Assembly: GCA_949948735.1 (NCBI GenBank)
Contig: CATLGV010000013.1
Span: 36,617-100,616, forward strand
Direction of reading: 5' to 3'
DNA from: an uncultured Lachnospiraceae bacterium
GTDB lineage: Bacteria > Bacillota > Clostridia > Lachnospirales > Lachnospiraceae
Length of the DNA: 64,000 nt
The position numbers were made by a program, and so were the translations under genes. Below, in pieces: positions 28,113 to 37,135 of this stretch; the first letter of the stretch is position 1; the number at the start of each line of letters is the position of its first letter. The notes under the pieces were generated by a model. That model ran no database searches and had not been told where the DNA came from. It saw only the letters and a list, made by a program, of their open reading frames with translations.

Positions 28113-28156
28113 AACCGGGGCAGCCTGCACAAAATAGCAGCGCTGCCCCGGTTTTT
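28113..28156. terminator. Terminator after the GH13 gene
   Basis: AACCGGGGCAGC and GCTGCCCCGGTT form a 12-bp stem followed by TTT on the plus strand. On the minus strand it follows the EAL gene by about 33 bp and may serve both genes. Confidence 0.85.
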
Positions 28157-28190
28157 ACGCTGTCGAGGATTGCGGCAGCGCCCAATTTCT
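28156..28190 (-). repeat. Interrupted copy of the 3'-end motif
   Basis: Plus-strand TACGCTGTCG (28156-28165) and CAATTTC (28183-28189) match the two halves of the dispersed motif found at 30461, 39711, 54001 and 62909, but are separated here by 17 extra bases. Located at the end of the EAL gene and just before a hairpin in the minus direction. Confidence 0.5.
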
Positions 28191-29838
28191 ATTCTTTCCT
28201 TATCAATTCCAGAAACGCCTCCGCCTCCACCGGCTTCGAATAATGGTAGCCCTGGTAGTACGTCGCGTTAAATTTCTTCAGGTACTGGCTGAGCATGCCG
28301 TCCTCCACGCCCTCCAGGCAGGACTTCACCTGCAGATTGTTCGCACAGTGCATGACCGCCCCGACAATCGCCTGATCCGCCGCATTCTCCTGTATCTCCC
28401 GGATAAACGACATATCAATCTTCAGCTCGTCAAACGGCAGCTCCTTTAGCAGCGACAGGGAAGAGGAGCCGGTTCCGAAATCATCGATAGACACCTTCAT
28501 CCCCTTCGAGTGAAAATAATCCAATTCGCGCCTCAGGAAATCATAATCCAGATGGCGGCAGCGCTCCGTCAGCTCAATAAACAGGTTTTCCGGCGGGAAG
28601 CCGGACTCCTCGACCGCCGTCGTAATCGCCTCCCGAAACTCCCTGCGCTCCAGCTGTGAGGCCGCGATATTAATGTTGAGTATAAAGTCCGGAAGGGTCC
28701 TGCGCATCTCCACGGCGTCCCGCAGCGCCGTGCGGATAATCCAGTTCCCCAGCTCATAAAACGCCGTATCGACCTCCAGATAAGGGACAAACACGCCCGG
28801 CGGGACATTGCCGTACTCCTCCCCCCTCCATCTCAGCAGCGCCTCCGCCCCGACGATTCGCTCCGTCCCGGCGTCGACAATCGGCTGATAACACAGATAA
28901 AAGCCCCTGAAATCCTCCCGGATGCACTGATGGATTGTCGATATGATTTTCAGGTTACGGACGTCGTCGCCTGTTCGCTCCCTGAAGAACATTAATTCCC
29001 CGTGGCGTTCGCGCTTTGACTGGCTCAGCGCAAAGGAAAGGCAGCTTTTTACAAACTCTGCCGAATTGTAGGCCTCGCCCAAAACCAACGCGCTCCCGGA
29101 TGTGGACAACGGTATCGTGATATTTTTAATCTTGATCTCATGCCCTGCCATCCATTCAATCTTTTCGTACAGGCGGGAGATTTCGGCTTCATCCGTGCAG
29201 TCAAGCAAAACAACCGCAAACTTTGCGCCGTCGATCCGGTACATTTCCCCGCTGCCTGCAATCATCTTTTTCACGGCCTCCGCAAAGCAAAGCAGCACCC
29301 GGTTGCCATACTCATACCCGTACATCGCATTCAGCTGGCTGAAGCCGTTGATCGCCAGCTTCATCACGGCCGCCTTCTGCCCCATATGGATAATATCGTT
29401 GAGCATCTCGATAAATCCCTTGTTGTTGTGCAGATTCGTCACGGGATCAATGCCCTCATAAATTTTGTGATTGATAATCGTCCCCGCGAACAAATCCGGC
29501 TCACCCTGCCCGCCCTTCAATATCACGCATTTACAGGTGCAGAGCACATATTCGCCCTTTTTATTTCTGGCCCGATATTCAAAGCTCTGGCTCTCCAGCC
29601 CGTCCCGCCAGAATGCCTCATATGCCTCCCGGTAGTTTTCCAGGTCCTCCCGGTGAATATGCTCCTCCCATACGGCATTTGCGTCGTATATATATTCGCC
29701 CGGAAGGCCGAAATATTCCACCGCGTTCTTTGACCATCTGGACACGTTGGTGTCCAGATTACAGACAAACGAATAGGTTCTCTTGTTTGTCAACGATGAT
29801 ACCTCAAAGGTACGCTCCAATAACCCTGTCCTGTTCAC
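28189..29838 (-). CDS. PAS - degenerate GGDEF - EAL domain protein
   Basis: Probable cyclic di-GMP phosphodiesterase. GTG start at 29838 (VNRTGLLERTF) chosen because GAGGAGGAGCTGCG lies before it; the GTG at 29880 has no site. 549 residues. PAS-like domain about 30-125 (WSKNAVEYFGLPGEYI); GGDEF-like domain about 135-280 with the signature replaced by RIDGAKFAVV, so it is likely inactive; EAL domain about 295-545 with EALLRWRGEEYG, LNINIAASQLERREF and DDFGTGSSSL. Catalytic residues of EAL appear kept. Downstream of spoVAC in the same direction, 112 bp away. Confidence 0.9.
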   Translation of the reverse strand: MNRTGLLERTFEVSSLTNKRTYSFVCNLDTNVSRWSKNAVEYFGLPGEYIYDANAVWEEHIHREDLENYREAYEAFWRDGLESQSFEYRARNKKGEYVLCTCKCVILKGGQGEPDLFAGTIINHKIYEGIDPVTNLHNNKGFIEMLNDIIHMGQKAAVMKLAINGFSQLNAMYGYEYGNRVLLCFAEAVKKMIAGSGEMYRIDGAKFAVVLLDCTDEAEISRLYEKIEWMAGHEIKIKNITIPLSTSGSALVLGEAYNSAEFVKSCLSFALSQSKRERHGELMFFRERTGDDVRNLKIISTIHQCIREDFRGFYLCYQPIVDAGTERIVGAEALLRWRGEEYGNVPPGVFVPYLEVDTAFYELGNWIIRTALRDAVEMRRTLPDFILNINIAASQLERREFREAITTAVEESGFPPENLFIELTERCRHLDYDFLRRELDYFHSKGMKVSIDDFGTGSSSLSLLKELPFDELKIDMSFIREIQENAADQAIVGAVMHCANNLQVKSCLEGVEDGMLSQYLKKFNATYYQGYHYSKPVEAEAFLELIRKE

Positions 29839-29950
29839 CGCAGCTCCTCCTCTTTCGTACCGCAACGGGCCGCGGCTCACCCCGCAGTCCTCTCCTGTCG
29901 TTCTTATCTTCTATATTAATATATTTTATCCGTTTAATAAATACTTATTT

Positions 29951-30412
29951 TCAAACAATTCCAAACATCTTTCCGCCCCAGTAAATCAGCCCCAGCACCC
30001 AGCTTGTAAAAATCCCGTACAGGATTACCGGCCCTGCAATCGTAAATATCTTGCACCCGATGCCAAATACCTGCCCTTCCGTCTTATACTCGATTGCGGA
30101 GGCAACCACAGAGTTTGCAAAGCCTGTAATCGGCACCAGCGCGCCCGCGCCGCCCCATTTTACCAGTCCGCCGTACAGGTTAAAGCCCGTCAGCACCGCG
30201 CTCAGCAGAATCAGCAGCATAGAGCACCAGCTTGCCGCCGTCTCCTTATCAATGCCGAACCTGCTGCCCGCCACATTTACAATGAACTGGCCGATGCAGC
30301 AGATCAGCCCTCCCATAACAAATGCCTTGGCCATCTGCAGCGGCAGATTGGTCTTTGGCGAGTTCTTTTGCACATACTCCTGATATTCCTTGATTTTTTG
30401 TTGTGATGCCAT
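29951..30412 (-). CDS. spoVAC: Stage V sporulation protein AC
   Basis: Membrane protein of the SpoVA dipicolinate channel in spores; in Bacillus SpoVAC is the mechanosensitive channel subunit. 153 residues, with the family segments GGLICCIGQF, ITGFANSVVASAIEYKTEGQVFGIGCKIF and membrane spans VNVAGSRFG..ASWCSMLLILLSAVL. ATG 30412 follows GGGGTAGAATA. Third in the spoVAA-AB-AC cluster; spoVAD and spoVAE do not follow. Confidence 0.93.
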   Translation of the reverse strand: MASQQKIKEYQEYVQKNSPKTNLPLQMAKAFVMGGLICCIGQFIVNVAGSRFGIDKETAASWCSMLLILLSAVLTGFNLYGGLVKWGGAGALVPITGFANSVVASAIEYKTEGQVFGIGCKIFTIAGPVILYGIFTSWVLGLIYWGGKMFGIV

Positions 30413-30460
30413 TATTCTACCCCTTTCTAAGCTATTTCTGCCAGCTTTTGTCCCCCAAAA

Positions 30461-30479
30461 ATACGCTGTCGCAATTTCC
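30461..30479 (-). repeat. 3'-end motif copy, after spoVAB
   Basis: Plus-strand ATACGCTGTCGCAATTTCC. On the minus strand it begins directly at the spoVAB TAG stop codon. Same orientation relative to the preceding gene as the other copies. Confidence 0.7.
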
Positions 30480-30943
30480 TACGGGACAAAAAAATTCTCG
30501 GCAAAATATATCAGCGAGCCCACAATCTTGCCAAGCGCAACGGAAAGCACGACGATGCTCAGCCCCATCTTGAGCCGGATACGTCTTGCAAAAATCGGGA
30601 TGCCGTCCAGGACCTCCGCCAGCGCTATGGACAGGCATCCGACGAAAATACCTGCAAAAATGCCGATGACTATCAATACCGCATTCAGCACGGCCCCACT
30701 AAACGACACAGATGTCATAAATTGCCCGATGGACCCGGATATCGGAAATATGCTCAGCAGCCCCGCCATGACGGAGCCCGCCACGATACATTCCTCATAA
30801 AAGATTTCACACCGGGCCGTATTGGTCCGCCCTGCAAACCGCGGTATCAGCCCAACCACAAAAAGTACGGTAAACACCCCTGCCGAAACCATGATGCCAA
30901 AGCTGATGCCCATCATCCAAATCAACACCGTTTTCAGTATCAT
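30479..30943 (-). CDS. spoVAB: Stage V sporulation protein AB
   Basis: Membrane protein of the spore SpoVA cluster, made under sigma-G in Bacillus; role not well defined. Four hydrophobic segments (VLIWMMGISFGIMVSAGVF; GLLSIFPISGSIGQF; AVLIVIGIFAGIFVGCL; MGLSIVVLSVALGKI). Start uncertain: ATG 30943 (MILKTVL) or GTG 30955 next to AAGGGG; I choose the ATG. 154 residues. Follows spoVAA after about 17 bp. Confidence 0.88.
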   Translation of the reverse strand: MILKTVLIWMMGISFGIMVSAGVFTVLFVVGLIPRFAGRTNTARCEIFYEECIVAGSVMAGLLSIFPISGSIGQFMTSVSFSGAVLNAVLIVIGIFAGIFVGCLSIALAEVLDGIPIFARRIRLKMGLSIVVLSVALGKIVGSLIYFAENFFVP

Positions 30944-30960
30944 TTTTATAACCACACCCC

Positions 30961-31602
30961 TTACACATCCTCTTCCAGCTTCTGTCTGTCCGCCATCTCC
31001 ACAATCGCCTGATTGACGTCGCGCTCATAATTGCGCATCTCCACCTCGAGCGGCGTCGGGTCGGACGTCAGCTTCCTTCCGCCGATATGGTTATAGAAAA
31101 TAATAATTCCCGCCGCAAGCCCGATGCTGTACGAAATCTCAAGCGCCGTATATCCATCCGAAGCCGTTCCCGTAACCAGCTCGTAAATCCGCGCCAGCAC
31201 ATCCGAAATACCGATATCATTGTGAAATGCCATAATCGTAAACCCAGAGCCGAAAAAGCAAATCAGCGCGACAAAGGCAATCTTTACAAATTCCCAAATC
31301 CCCTTTTTCTGACTTTCCTTGTCCTTCTCCAGAGAGGCCTTCTCAATAATAATGTCCGTTTCCCCGATACTCTCTACCGTGATTCCCGGACACAGCTGCG
31401 TCAGTAGCTCAATAACCCTGAGCATACTGACAACCACACGTGCCTGCTGCCCTTTCCTGAACCGGTGTATCTTCAGGGCATTCGCCTTTGCCTGTGTCAC
31501 CTCATCCTCACAGTAGAGGCTCGCCACATCGCACAGCTCTACCTCCTCCTTTGAGACCGCCACATTCTGTTTCGCCATAATGTACAATGTTGTATTTGCC
31601 AC
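30961..31602 (-). CDS. spoVAA: Stage V sporulation protein AA
   Basis: First gene of the spoVA cluster. 213 residues: a soluble N-terminal domain (LYIMAKQNVAVSKEEVELCDVA, about 1-100), then two membrane segments (FVKIAFVALICFFGSGFTIMAF and ISYSIGLAAGIIIFYNHIGG). GTG start at 31602, seven bases after GGAGG. A CATACATTA sequence on the minus strand at 31616-31624 resembles a forespore sigma -10 element with TGAAAA 17 bp upstream, but it touches the ribosome site, so I give it little weight. Confidence 0.92.
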   Translation of the reverse strand: MANTTLYIMAKQNVAVSKEEVELCDVASLYCEDEVTQAKANALKIHRFRKGQQARVVVSMLRVIELLTQLCPGITVESIGETDIIIEKASLEKDKESQKKGIWEFVKIAFVALICFFGSGFTIMAFHNDIGISDVLARIYELVTGTASDGYTALEISYSIGLAAGIIIFYNHIGGRKLTSDPTPLEVEMRNYERDVNQAIVEMADRQKLEEDV

Positions 31603-31704
31603 AAAAATACCTCCGTAATGTATGTCCGCTCTTTTCCTTTCTTTTCAAAATACAGCTTTTACGGAATCGGTATTTTTTATACATATATAAAACATGCGCT
31701 GCGG

Positions 31705-33183
31705 CTATAAAGCGCCTGTATCGCAAAGCACGCGTACCGTGTCCGTCTCCAGGCCGTGAATATGCCTGCCGTGTTTCCGAAAACATTCAATATACGCCCA
31801 TGCTTCCCGGCTGATTTCCTCCCCCGGATATACTACCGGTATCCCCGGCGGATACGGCGCGATCAGCTGCGCAGATATCCTGCCCGCCGCCTCCTGCCAT
31901 GGCGTCTCCTGCACCCTGGCAAAATAAGCCTGCCGCGGCGTCGCTGCCTGCCGCGGCAGCGGCGGGAACGGCAAAAACACATCCTGCCCTGTCTTTCCTG
32001 CGCCGGTCTGCCCCGCATACGCCCTGCTGATATCGGCGCACGCACAAATCAGCCGCTCCAGCTCCTCCTCTTCATTGGCATATGTCACAATCGCCAGCAC
32101 ATTCTCATAATCCGCAAGCTCCACATTGACGGCATATTTTTCAAACAGCAGCGCCTCCAGCGCAAAGCCTGTAAGTCCCAGCTCCTTAGCCGAAATGACA
32201 AGGCGCGTCCCGTCCACGCCCGCAATTCCCGACACACCTGTCACATTCCTGTCCATGCAGCGAAATCCCGGAAGCGCACACACTGCGGCGCGCGCAGACG
32301 CCGCAAGCGCAAGCGCCCGCCGCATCATCTCTTCGCCGCGCGCCGCAAGCTCATACCGCGCGCAATCCAGCGAAGCCATCAGCAGATAGCTCGGGCTGGT
32401 ACTCTGTACAAGCCGCAGATTATCCGCCACACGCGCAAGAATGTCTTCTCCGATTCCGTGTGATTTGATATGCAGCACGGAGCTTTGCGTCAGCGCGCCC
32501 GTCACCTTGTGCATGCTCTGGACACACATATCCGCCCCCGCCGCAAGCGCCCCCGCCGGCAGCGCCCCGTGAAAATATACATGCCCCCCGTGCGCCTCAT
32601 CAACCAGCAGCAATGCGCCGTTTGCATGACAGATTTCCGCTATCTGCACCAGGTCGGACGAAAGCCCGTAGTAGCTGGGGCTGACCAGAAACAACGCCCT
32701 GCATTCCGGATGCGCCTCAAAAGCGCGCCGCACTGCCGCCGGCGTAACGCCGCCCTGTATTCCCCACGCGGTCAGAACCTCCGGCATCACATACGCCGGG
32801 CTGGCCCCTGATAAAATCAGCCCCATCAGCGCCGACTTGTGCGCATTGCGGGCAAGCAGCACCTTCTCCCCCGCAAGCGCCGCGCTCAGCAGCATCGCCT
32901 CATTCCCGCAGGTCGTTCCGTTGACCAAAAAAAAGCTCCTGTCCGCTCCGTAAAGCGCAGCCAGCAGCGCCTCCGCTTCCAGAATCGCCCCCTCCGGGCT
33001 GTGCAAATCGTCCGTAAGCGGCGTCTCCGTCACATCATACGCAAAAATTTCCGTTCCCACGCGGTCTGTCCAGCGGGAGCTTATCCCCCGCTCCAGCCGG
33101 TGCCCCGGTATCCTGAAATAAGCCGGATGCGTATCGATCAGGCTGCGTATCGCATCCAGCAGCGGCGTCCTGTTCTGATTCAT
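31705..33183 (-). CDS. Orn/Lys/Arg decarboxylase family PLP enzyme
   Basis: PLP-dependent enzyme of the group that includes Firmicutes arginine decarboxylase (SpeA/YaaO). I choose ATG 33183 (MNQNRTPLLDAI), after ATGGAGGAGACA; the frame reaches back to 33252. 492 residues. PLP lysine in SMHKVTGALTQSS (about residue 235), with the preceding VDEAHGGHVYFH. FRIPGHRLERG at the N-terminus and PPGIPVVYPGEEIS at the C-terminus are family hallmarks. Substrate not determined. Its 3' end is 100 bp from spoVAA in the same direction. Confidence 0.9.
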   Translation of the reverse strand: MNQNRTPLLDAIRSLIDTHPAYFRIPGHRLERGISSRWTDRVGTEIFAYDVTETPLTDDLHSPEGAILEAEALLAALYGADRSFFLVNGTTCGNEAMLLSAALAGEKVLLARNAHKSALMGLILSGASPAYVMPEVLTAWGIQGGVTPAAVRRAFEAHPECRALFLVSPSYYGLSSDLVQIAEICHANGALLLVDEAHGGHVYFHGALPAGALAAGADMCVQSMHKVTGALTQSSVLHIKSHGIGEDILARVADNLRLVQSTSPSYLLMASLDCARYELAARGEEMMRRALALAASARAAVCALPGFRCMDRNVTGVSGIAGVDGTRLVISAKELGLTGFALEALLFEKYAVNVELADYENVLAIVTYANEEEELERLICACADISRAYAGQTGAGKTGQDVFLPFPPLPRQAATPRQAYFARVQETPWQEAAGRISAQLIAPYPPGIPVVYPGEEISREAWAYIECFRKHGRHIHGLETDTVRVLCDTGAL

Positions 33184-33347
33184 TGTCTCCTCCATTACCG
33201 TCTCCGATTGACGGGAACCTGCACGGCCAATCAAAGACATACTGTTTCCCAATAGTATAGCACAGACGCTCTTTTTGTGATAGAATAAATACCGGATTGG
33301 CGTTTTGAAAATGCGTCAAAATACAATACCCGAAAACGGAGGGAAAA

Positions 33348-34142
33348 ATGGCATACCTATACGAGACACACCTTCATACAACCGCTGCCAGCGCATGCGC
33401 CAAAAGCGCCGGCGCGGAATATATTTCATTTTATAAGGAGCTGGGCTATACGGGCATTATCATCACCGACCATTTCTTTAACGGCCACTGCAGCATCCCC
33501 CAGAATCTCCCCTGGGAAGAGCGGGTGGACCTGTTCTGCCGCGGCTATGAGGACGCCAGGGCGGAGGGCGACCGTCAGGGACTCCAGGTATTCTTCGCAT
33601 GGGAGGCGCGCTTTAACGGCGACGAGTTCCTGGTGTACGGCCTGGATAAGCAATGGCTGCGGACGCATCCCGAAATGATGGACTGGGATCATATCACACA
33701 CTACGAAAAAATCCGCGCGGAGGGCGGGCTCGTCGTACAGGCGCACCCCTTTCGGGAGCGCGGCTATCTGACGGAGGTATATGTCCATCCGCATCAGTGC
33801 GACGCCTTTGAGGCCGCAAACGCCGGAAACCCGCATGAACAGAACCGTTTGGCCTACCGGTATGCAAGGGAGCACGCCATCCCCATGACCGCCGGCTCCG
33901 ACATGCATCATGTGGGGCACACGGACAACGGCAGGGTTTACGGCATGGCGTTCGACAAGCCGCTGGATTCCATTGCCGACTATGTCCGGGCAGTAAAAAG
34001 CGGTACGGGATACTCGCTCCACGTACCGCCTGCAGACATGGAATGGGTTCCCGGAACCGCCAACCATCTCCCCGTATTTGTTTTTGACAGGGAAAACCAT
34101 CCCCATGCCGCCGAAAGCACCGCACACATATTTGCTCTCTGA
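33348..34142 (+). CDS. PHP-domain metal-dependent phosphohydrolase
   Basis: Member of the PHP superfamily (histidinol phosphatase / trehalase-like hydrolase group). Metal-binding residues seen: ETHLHTTAASACAK at the N-terminus, ITDHFFNGHC, HPFRERGYL and the late AGSDMHHVGHTD. 264 residues. GGAGGGAAAA precedes ATG 33348. Divergent from the decarboxylase, convergent with trkH. Substrate unknown. Confidence 0.85.
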   Translation: MAYLYETHLHTTAASACAKSAGAEYISFYKELGYTGIIITDHFFNGHCSIPQNLPWEERVDLFCRGYEDARAEGDRQGLQVFFAWEARFNGDEFLVYGLDKQWLRTHPEMMDWDHITHYEKIRAEGGLVVQAHPFRERGYLTEVYVHPHQCDAFEAANAGNPHEQNRLAYRYAREHAIPMTAGSDMHHVGHTDNGRVYGMAFDKPLDSIADYVRAVKSGTGYSLHVPPADMEWVPGTANHLPVFVFDRENHPHAAESTAHIFAL

Positions 34143-34155
34143 TGCGCGCTTCCTG

Positions 34156-35610
34156 TCAATGGCGCAGCCATGTGCTCCTGGAAAACAATATCAGTATCGG
34201 GAAAATCTCCAGTCGTCCCGCAAGCATATCCGCAATCAGCACCAGCTTGGACAGGCCGCTGAAGGCGCCGTAATTGCAGACCGGGCCCACGGCCTCCAGG
34301 CCGGGGCCGATATTGTTAAAGCAGGAAAGCACCGCCGTAAAATTCGTCATCAGCGAAAACCGATCTATCGAAACCACGATAAAGCTGAAAAACAGGATAA
34401 TCACATAAGCCGACAAGTACGCATTTGTATTCTCAAGGACGCTCTCCTCGACCATCCGTCCGTTGATTCGCACGACCTGTACCTTCTGCGGAGACAAAAT
34501 CTGCCGTACATTGCGCCGCAGGCTCTTCAATATCAACAGCACACGGGCGCATTTAAAGCCACCCCCGGTACTGCCCGCGCTTGCGCCGATAACCATCAGC
34601 CCCAGAAGTATCGCCTTGGAAAATCCCGGCCACTGGTCAAAATCCGTCGTCGCAAATCCCGTCGTCGTCACGATGCTCGCCACCTGAAACGCCACGTGGC
34701 GCACCAGCTCTTCAACCGTCGCGTAAACCCCCCGCAAATTATAGCATATCAGCAGGATACTCCCTGCCACCACGCCCAGATACAGGCGCAGCTCCTCATC
34801 ACGCAGGACGCTTCCCACCTGACGAATCAGCAGCATGTAATAGCAGCTGAAGTTTACGCCGAACAACAGCATAAACACCGTACACACATTCTGAATATAA
34901 GGACTGTAGCCTGCTATACTGTCGTTCTTAATCCCAAATCCGCCCGTACCCGCCGTGCCAAAGGCTGTACATACCGCGTCAAACAGCGGCATGCGGCCAA
35001 TCAACAGAAAAACAATATTCAGTATCGTCAGAAGAATATACATCAGATACAGGATTTCCGCCGTCTTCTTCATCTTTGGCACCAGCTTGCCCACCTTGGG
35101 CCCGGGGCTTTCCGCGCGCAGAATATGCATTGTAAAGCCTGTATTTTTCCCGCCGGTTGAACCGATTGCAAGCACGAATACCAGTACGCCCATTCCGCCC
35201 AGCCAGTGCGTAAAGCTCCGCCAGTACAGGATACCCTTTGACAGATGCTCTACCTCCGGCAGTATCGAAGCCCCCGTCGTCGTAAAGCCCGACACCGTCT
35301 CGAACAGCGCATCCAGATAACTCGGAATCTCCCGGGATAAATAAAAAGGCAGCGCGCCTAAAAGGCTCATCACAATCCAGCTACCGCCCACGCAGACAAG
35401 CCCTTCCCGCGCACGGAAGCCCTTCCTGCTCCCTCTGCTGATTCCCAGCAGCGCCAGCGCAATCACCAATATCACGCCCAGACTGAGCATAAATCCCCTG
35501 CATGCCTGTATTTCCCGCAGGCACAGGCTTATCAGCATCGCCGGAACCATAAAGACCGCCTCTACCAACAGGATCTTCCCGATAAACCTGCCCATCATTT
35601 TATAATTCAT
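34156..35610 (-). CDS. trkH: Potassium uptake protein TrkH/KtrB
   Basis: Membrane K+ translocation subunit. ATG 35610 (MNYKMMGRFIG) follows AGAGGACAT; the frame extends to 35670 without a site. 484 residues with four membrane-pore-membrane repeats; the selectivity-filter glycines are visible in VSGFTTTGAS, GTAGTGGFGIKNDS, VTTTGFATTDFD and FNNIGPGLEAVGP. Two genes with trkA, 40 bp apart. Confidence 0.95.
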   Translation of the reverse strand: MNYKMMGRFIGKILLVEAVFMVPAMLISLCLREIQACRGFMLSLGVILVIALALLGISRGSRKGFRAREGLVCVGGSWIVMSLLGALPFYLSREIPSYLDALFETVSGFTTTGASILPEVEHLSKGILYWRSFTHWLGGMGVLVFVLAIGSTGGKNTGFTMHILRAESPGPKVGKLVPKMKKTAEILYLMYILLTILNIVFLLIGRMPLFDAVCTAFGTAGTGGFGIKNDSIAGYSPYIQNVCTVFMLLFGVNFSCYYMLLIRQVGSVLRDEELRLYLGVVAGSILLICYNLRGVYATVEELVRHVAFQVASIVTTTGFATTDFDQWPGFSKAILLGLMVIGASAGSTGGGFKCARVLLILKSLRRNVRQILSPQKVQVVRINGRMVEESVLENTNAYLSAYVIILFFSFIVVSIDRFSLMTNFTAVLSCFNNIGPGLEAVGPVCNYGAFSGLSKLVLIADMLAGRLEIFPILILFSRSTWLRH

Positions 35611-35650
35611 ATGTCCTCTCCCCTGCCGCGTCTGCGGCAGTTCATTTCTC

Positions 35651-37012
35651 CTAATTTTCAAAAATATCATTCAGCTGATAGATAACCTTCCCCGCGCCGG
35701 ATACGACAATGACGGTGTCTCCCTTCCGGAAGCAGGAATCACCGTTGGGAATCTGAAAGCGCGTGCCGTTGCTGATACAGACAATCAGCACGTTCTTTTT
35801 CATCTTCAGCTCCTTGAGCGGCTTCCCGCAGTATTTGGTATCCTCATCCACCAGAAACTCCACCGCCTCCATCTGTCCGTCTGCAATCAGATGCACCGCG
35901 AGCGCAGCCCCAGTCTGATTCTTCATCGCGCGCACAAAGCGCACAATGGTATTACAGCACAGCTCCTTGGGACTCACAATGCTTCCCAGATCCAGCGAAT
36001 CGAGCATGGTGTTGTTCTCAAGCCGTCCCAGCTTCGTAATAACCTGCGGCACGCCGCAGTTTGACCCGTAAAGGGAAATAATCATATTCAGCTCATCGAC
36101 CCCCGTGAGCGTAACCAGCGCGTCACAATCGGAGATTCCCTCGTCCTCCAGCAGAAACTCTCTGGACGCGTCCCCGTGAACCACCGAAGCGTTGGGCAGG
36201 AGCGTGGCCATATGCCGGCACCGCTCATAATCCCGTTCGATAATCTGTACGCTGACGCCGTTCTTTAAAAGCATCTGCGCCAGATAGTAGCTGACCCTGC
36301 CGCCTCCGCAGATAATCACACGCTTTGCCTTATGCGTGATAACGCCAAGCTGCTTGAGCAGCGTCGTCAGCGTATCGGTCGGTGCCGTGACAAATATCCT
36401 GTCGCCCTCGCTCAGAACAAACCGGCCGTCCGGCGCAATCGCCTTGCCGTTTCGCAGCACCGCGCACACCAGAATCTGGCACTTCACAACGCTCGTCAAG
36501 TCGTTGAGCGCCACGTTGCACAGCTTATGCCCCGCGTCCACGCGAAGCTCCACGATTTCCACACGCCCCTTGGCAAAGGTATCCCGCTTTAAAAATCCTG
36601 GGTATTTCAGCAGACGCTCTATCTCAATCGCTGCCCGCCGCTCGGGATTCACAGCCAGCGACAGCGCGAACAATTCCCGCATTTTATAGATCTGATCGGT
36701 ATATTCGGGATTGCGTATTCTTGCAATCGTATGAATATCGGGATTCATACCGTGGGCCGTCATACAGCAGAGCAGATTCACCTCATCCGCATTTGTCACG
36801 GCTATCAGCAGCCTCGCTTCCCGCACGCCTGCCTGCTCGAGGACCTCCATGGAAGCACAGTTGCCCTGCACCGACATGACGTCGTATTTCTCTTCGCTCG
36901 ATTCAAGCACCTTCTGGTTCGCGTCTATCAGCGTCAGATCATACCCCTCCGTCGAAAGCTGCCTTGTCAGCATCATGCCCACTTTTCCGTTTCCCGCAAT
37001 GATTATCTTCAC
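35651..37012 (-). CDS. trkA: Trk system potassium uptake regulator TrkA
   Basis: Cytoplasmic NAD(H)-binding gating subunit of the Trk system. GTG start at 37012 (VKIIIAGNGKVG) after GAGGAGGAAAGGATT; the ATG at 37045 lies upstream of this site. 453 residues with two RCK_N Rossmann domains (IIIAGNGKVGMMLTRQL at the start and VIICGGGRVSYYLAQML about residue 220) and two RCK_C domains (one ends in DTVIVVSGAGKVIYQL). Operon with trkH. Confidence 0.95.
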   Translation of the reverse strand: MKIIIAGNGKVGMMLTRQLSTEGYDLTLIDANQKVLESSEEKYDVMSVQGNCASMEVLEQAGVREARLLIAVTNADEVNLLCCMTAHGMNPDIHTIARIRNPEYTDQIYKMRELFALSLAVNPERRAAIEIERLLKYPGFLKRDTFAKGRVEIVELRVDAGHKLCNVALNDLTSVVKCQILVCAVLRNGKAIAPDGRFVLSEGDRIFVTAPTDTLTTLLKQLGVITHKAKRVIICGGGRVSYYLAQMLLKNGVSVQIIERDYERCRHMATLLPNASVVHGDASREFLLEDEGISDCDALVTLTGVDELNMIISLYGSNCGVPQVITKLGRLENNTMLDSLDLGSIVSPKELCCNTIVRFVRAMKNQTGAALAVHLIADGQMEAVEFLVDEDTKYCGKPLKELKMKKNVLIVCISNGTRFQIPNGDSCFRKGDTVIVVSGAGKVIYQLNDIFEN

Positions 37013-37089
37013 AATCCTTTCCTCCTCTTTGAAGAGTTTTTGCATTTTCTGGATTTATTATAACAAATTTTTCCAAAAACACAACGCTA

Positions 37090-37120
37090 AGAAGGACCCC
37101 ATCCTGTGAGGTCCCTCTTC
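37090..37120 (-). terminator. Terminator after the gene at 37136
   Basis: On the minus strand AGGGACCTCACAGGATGGGGTCCTTCTT forms a GGACC/GGTCC stem with a T-rich tail, 16 bp after the stop. The stem is shorter than others here. Confidence 0.55.
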
Positions 37121-37135
37121 GTATTTCTTTATTTC

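Noticed and set aside
7878..30954. 16-bp sequence ATCATTTTTATAACCA shared by the starts of the genes at 7882 and 30943
   Set aside because: Two AT-rich copies that both overlap start codons; chance similarity or a shared start-region preference is more likely than a functional repeat.
31616..31645. Forespore sigma promoter directly before spoVAA
   Set aside because: The -10-like CATACATTA touches the ribosome site, which would leave almost no leader; spacing to TGAAAA is right but the placement makes it doubtful.
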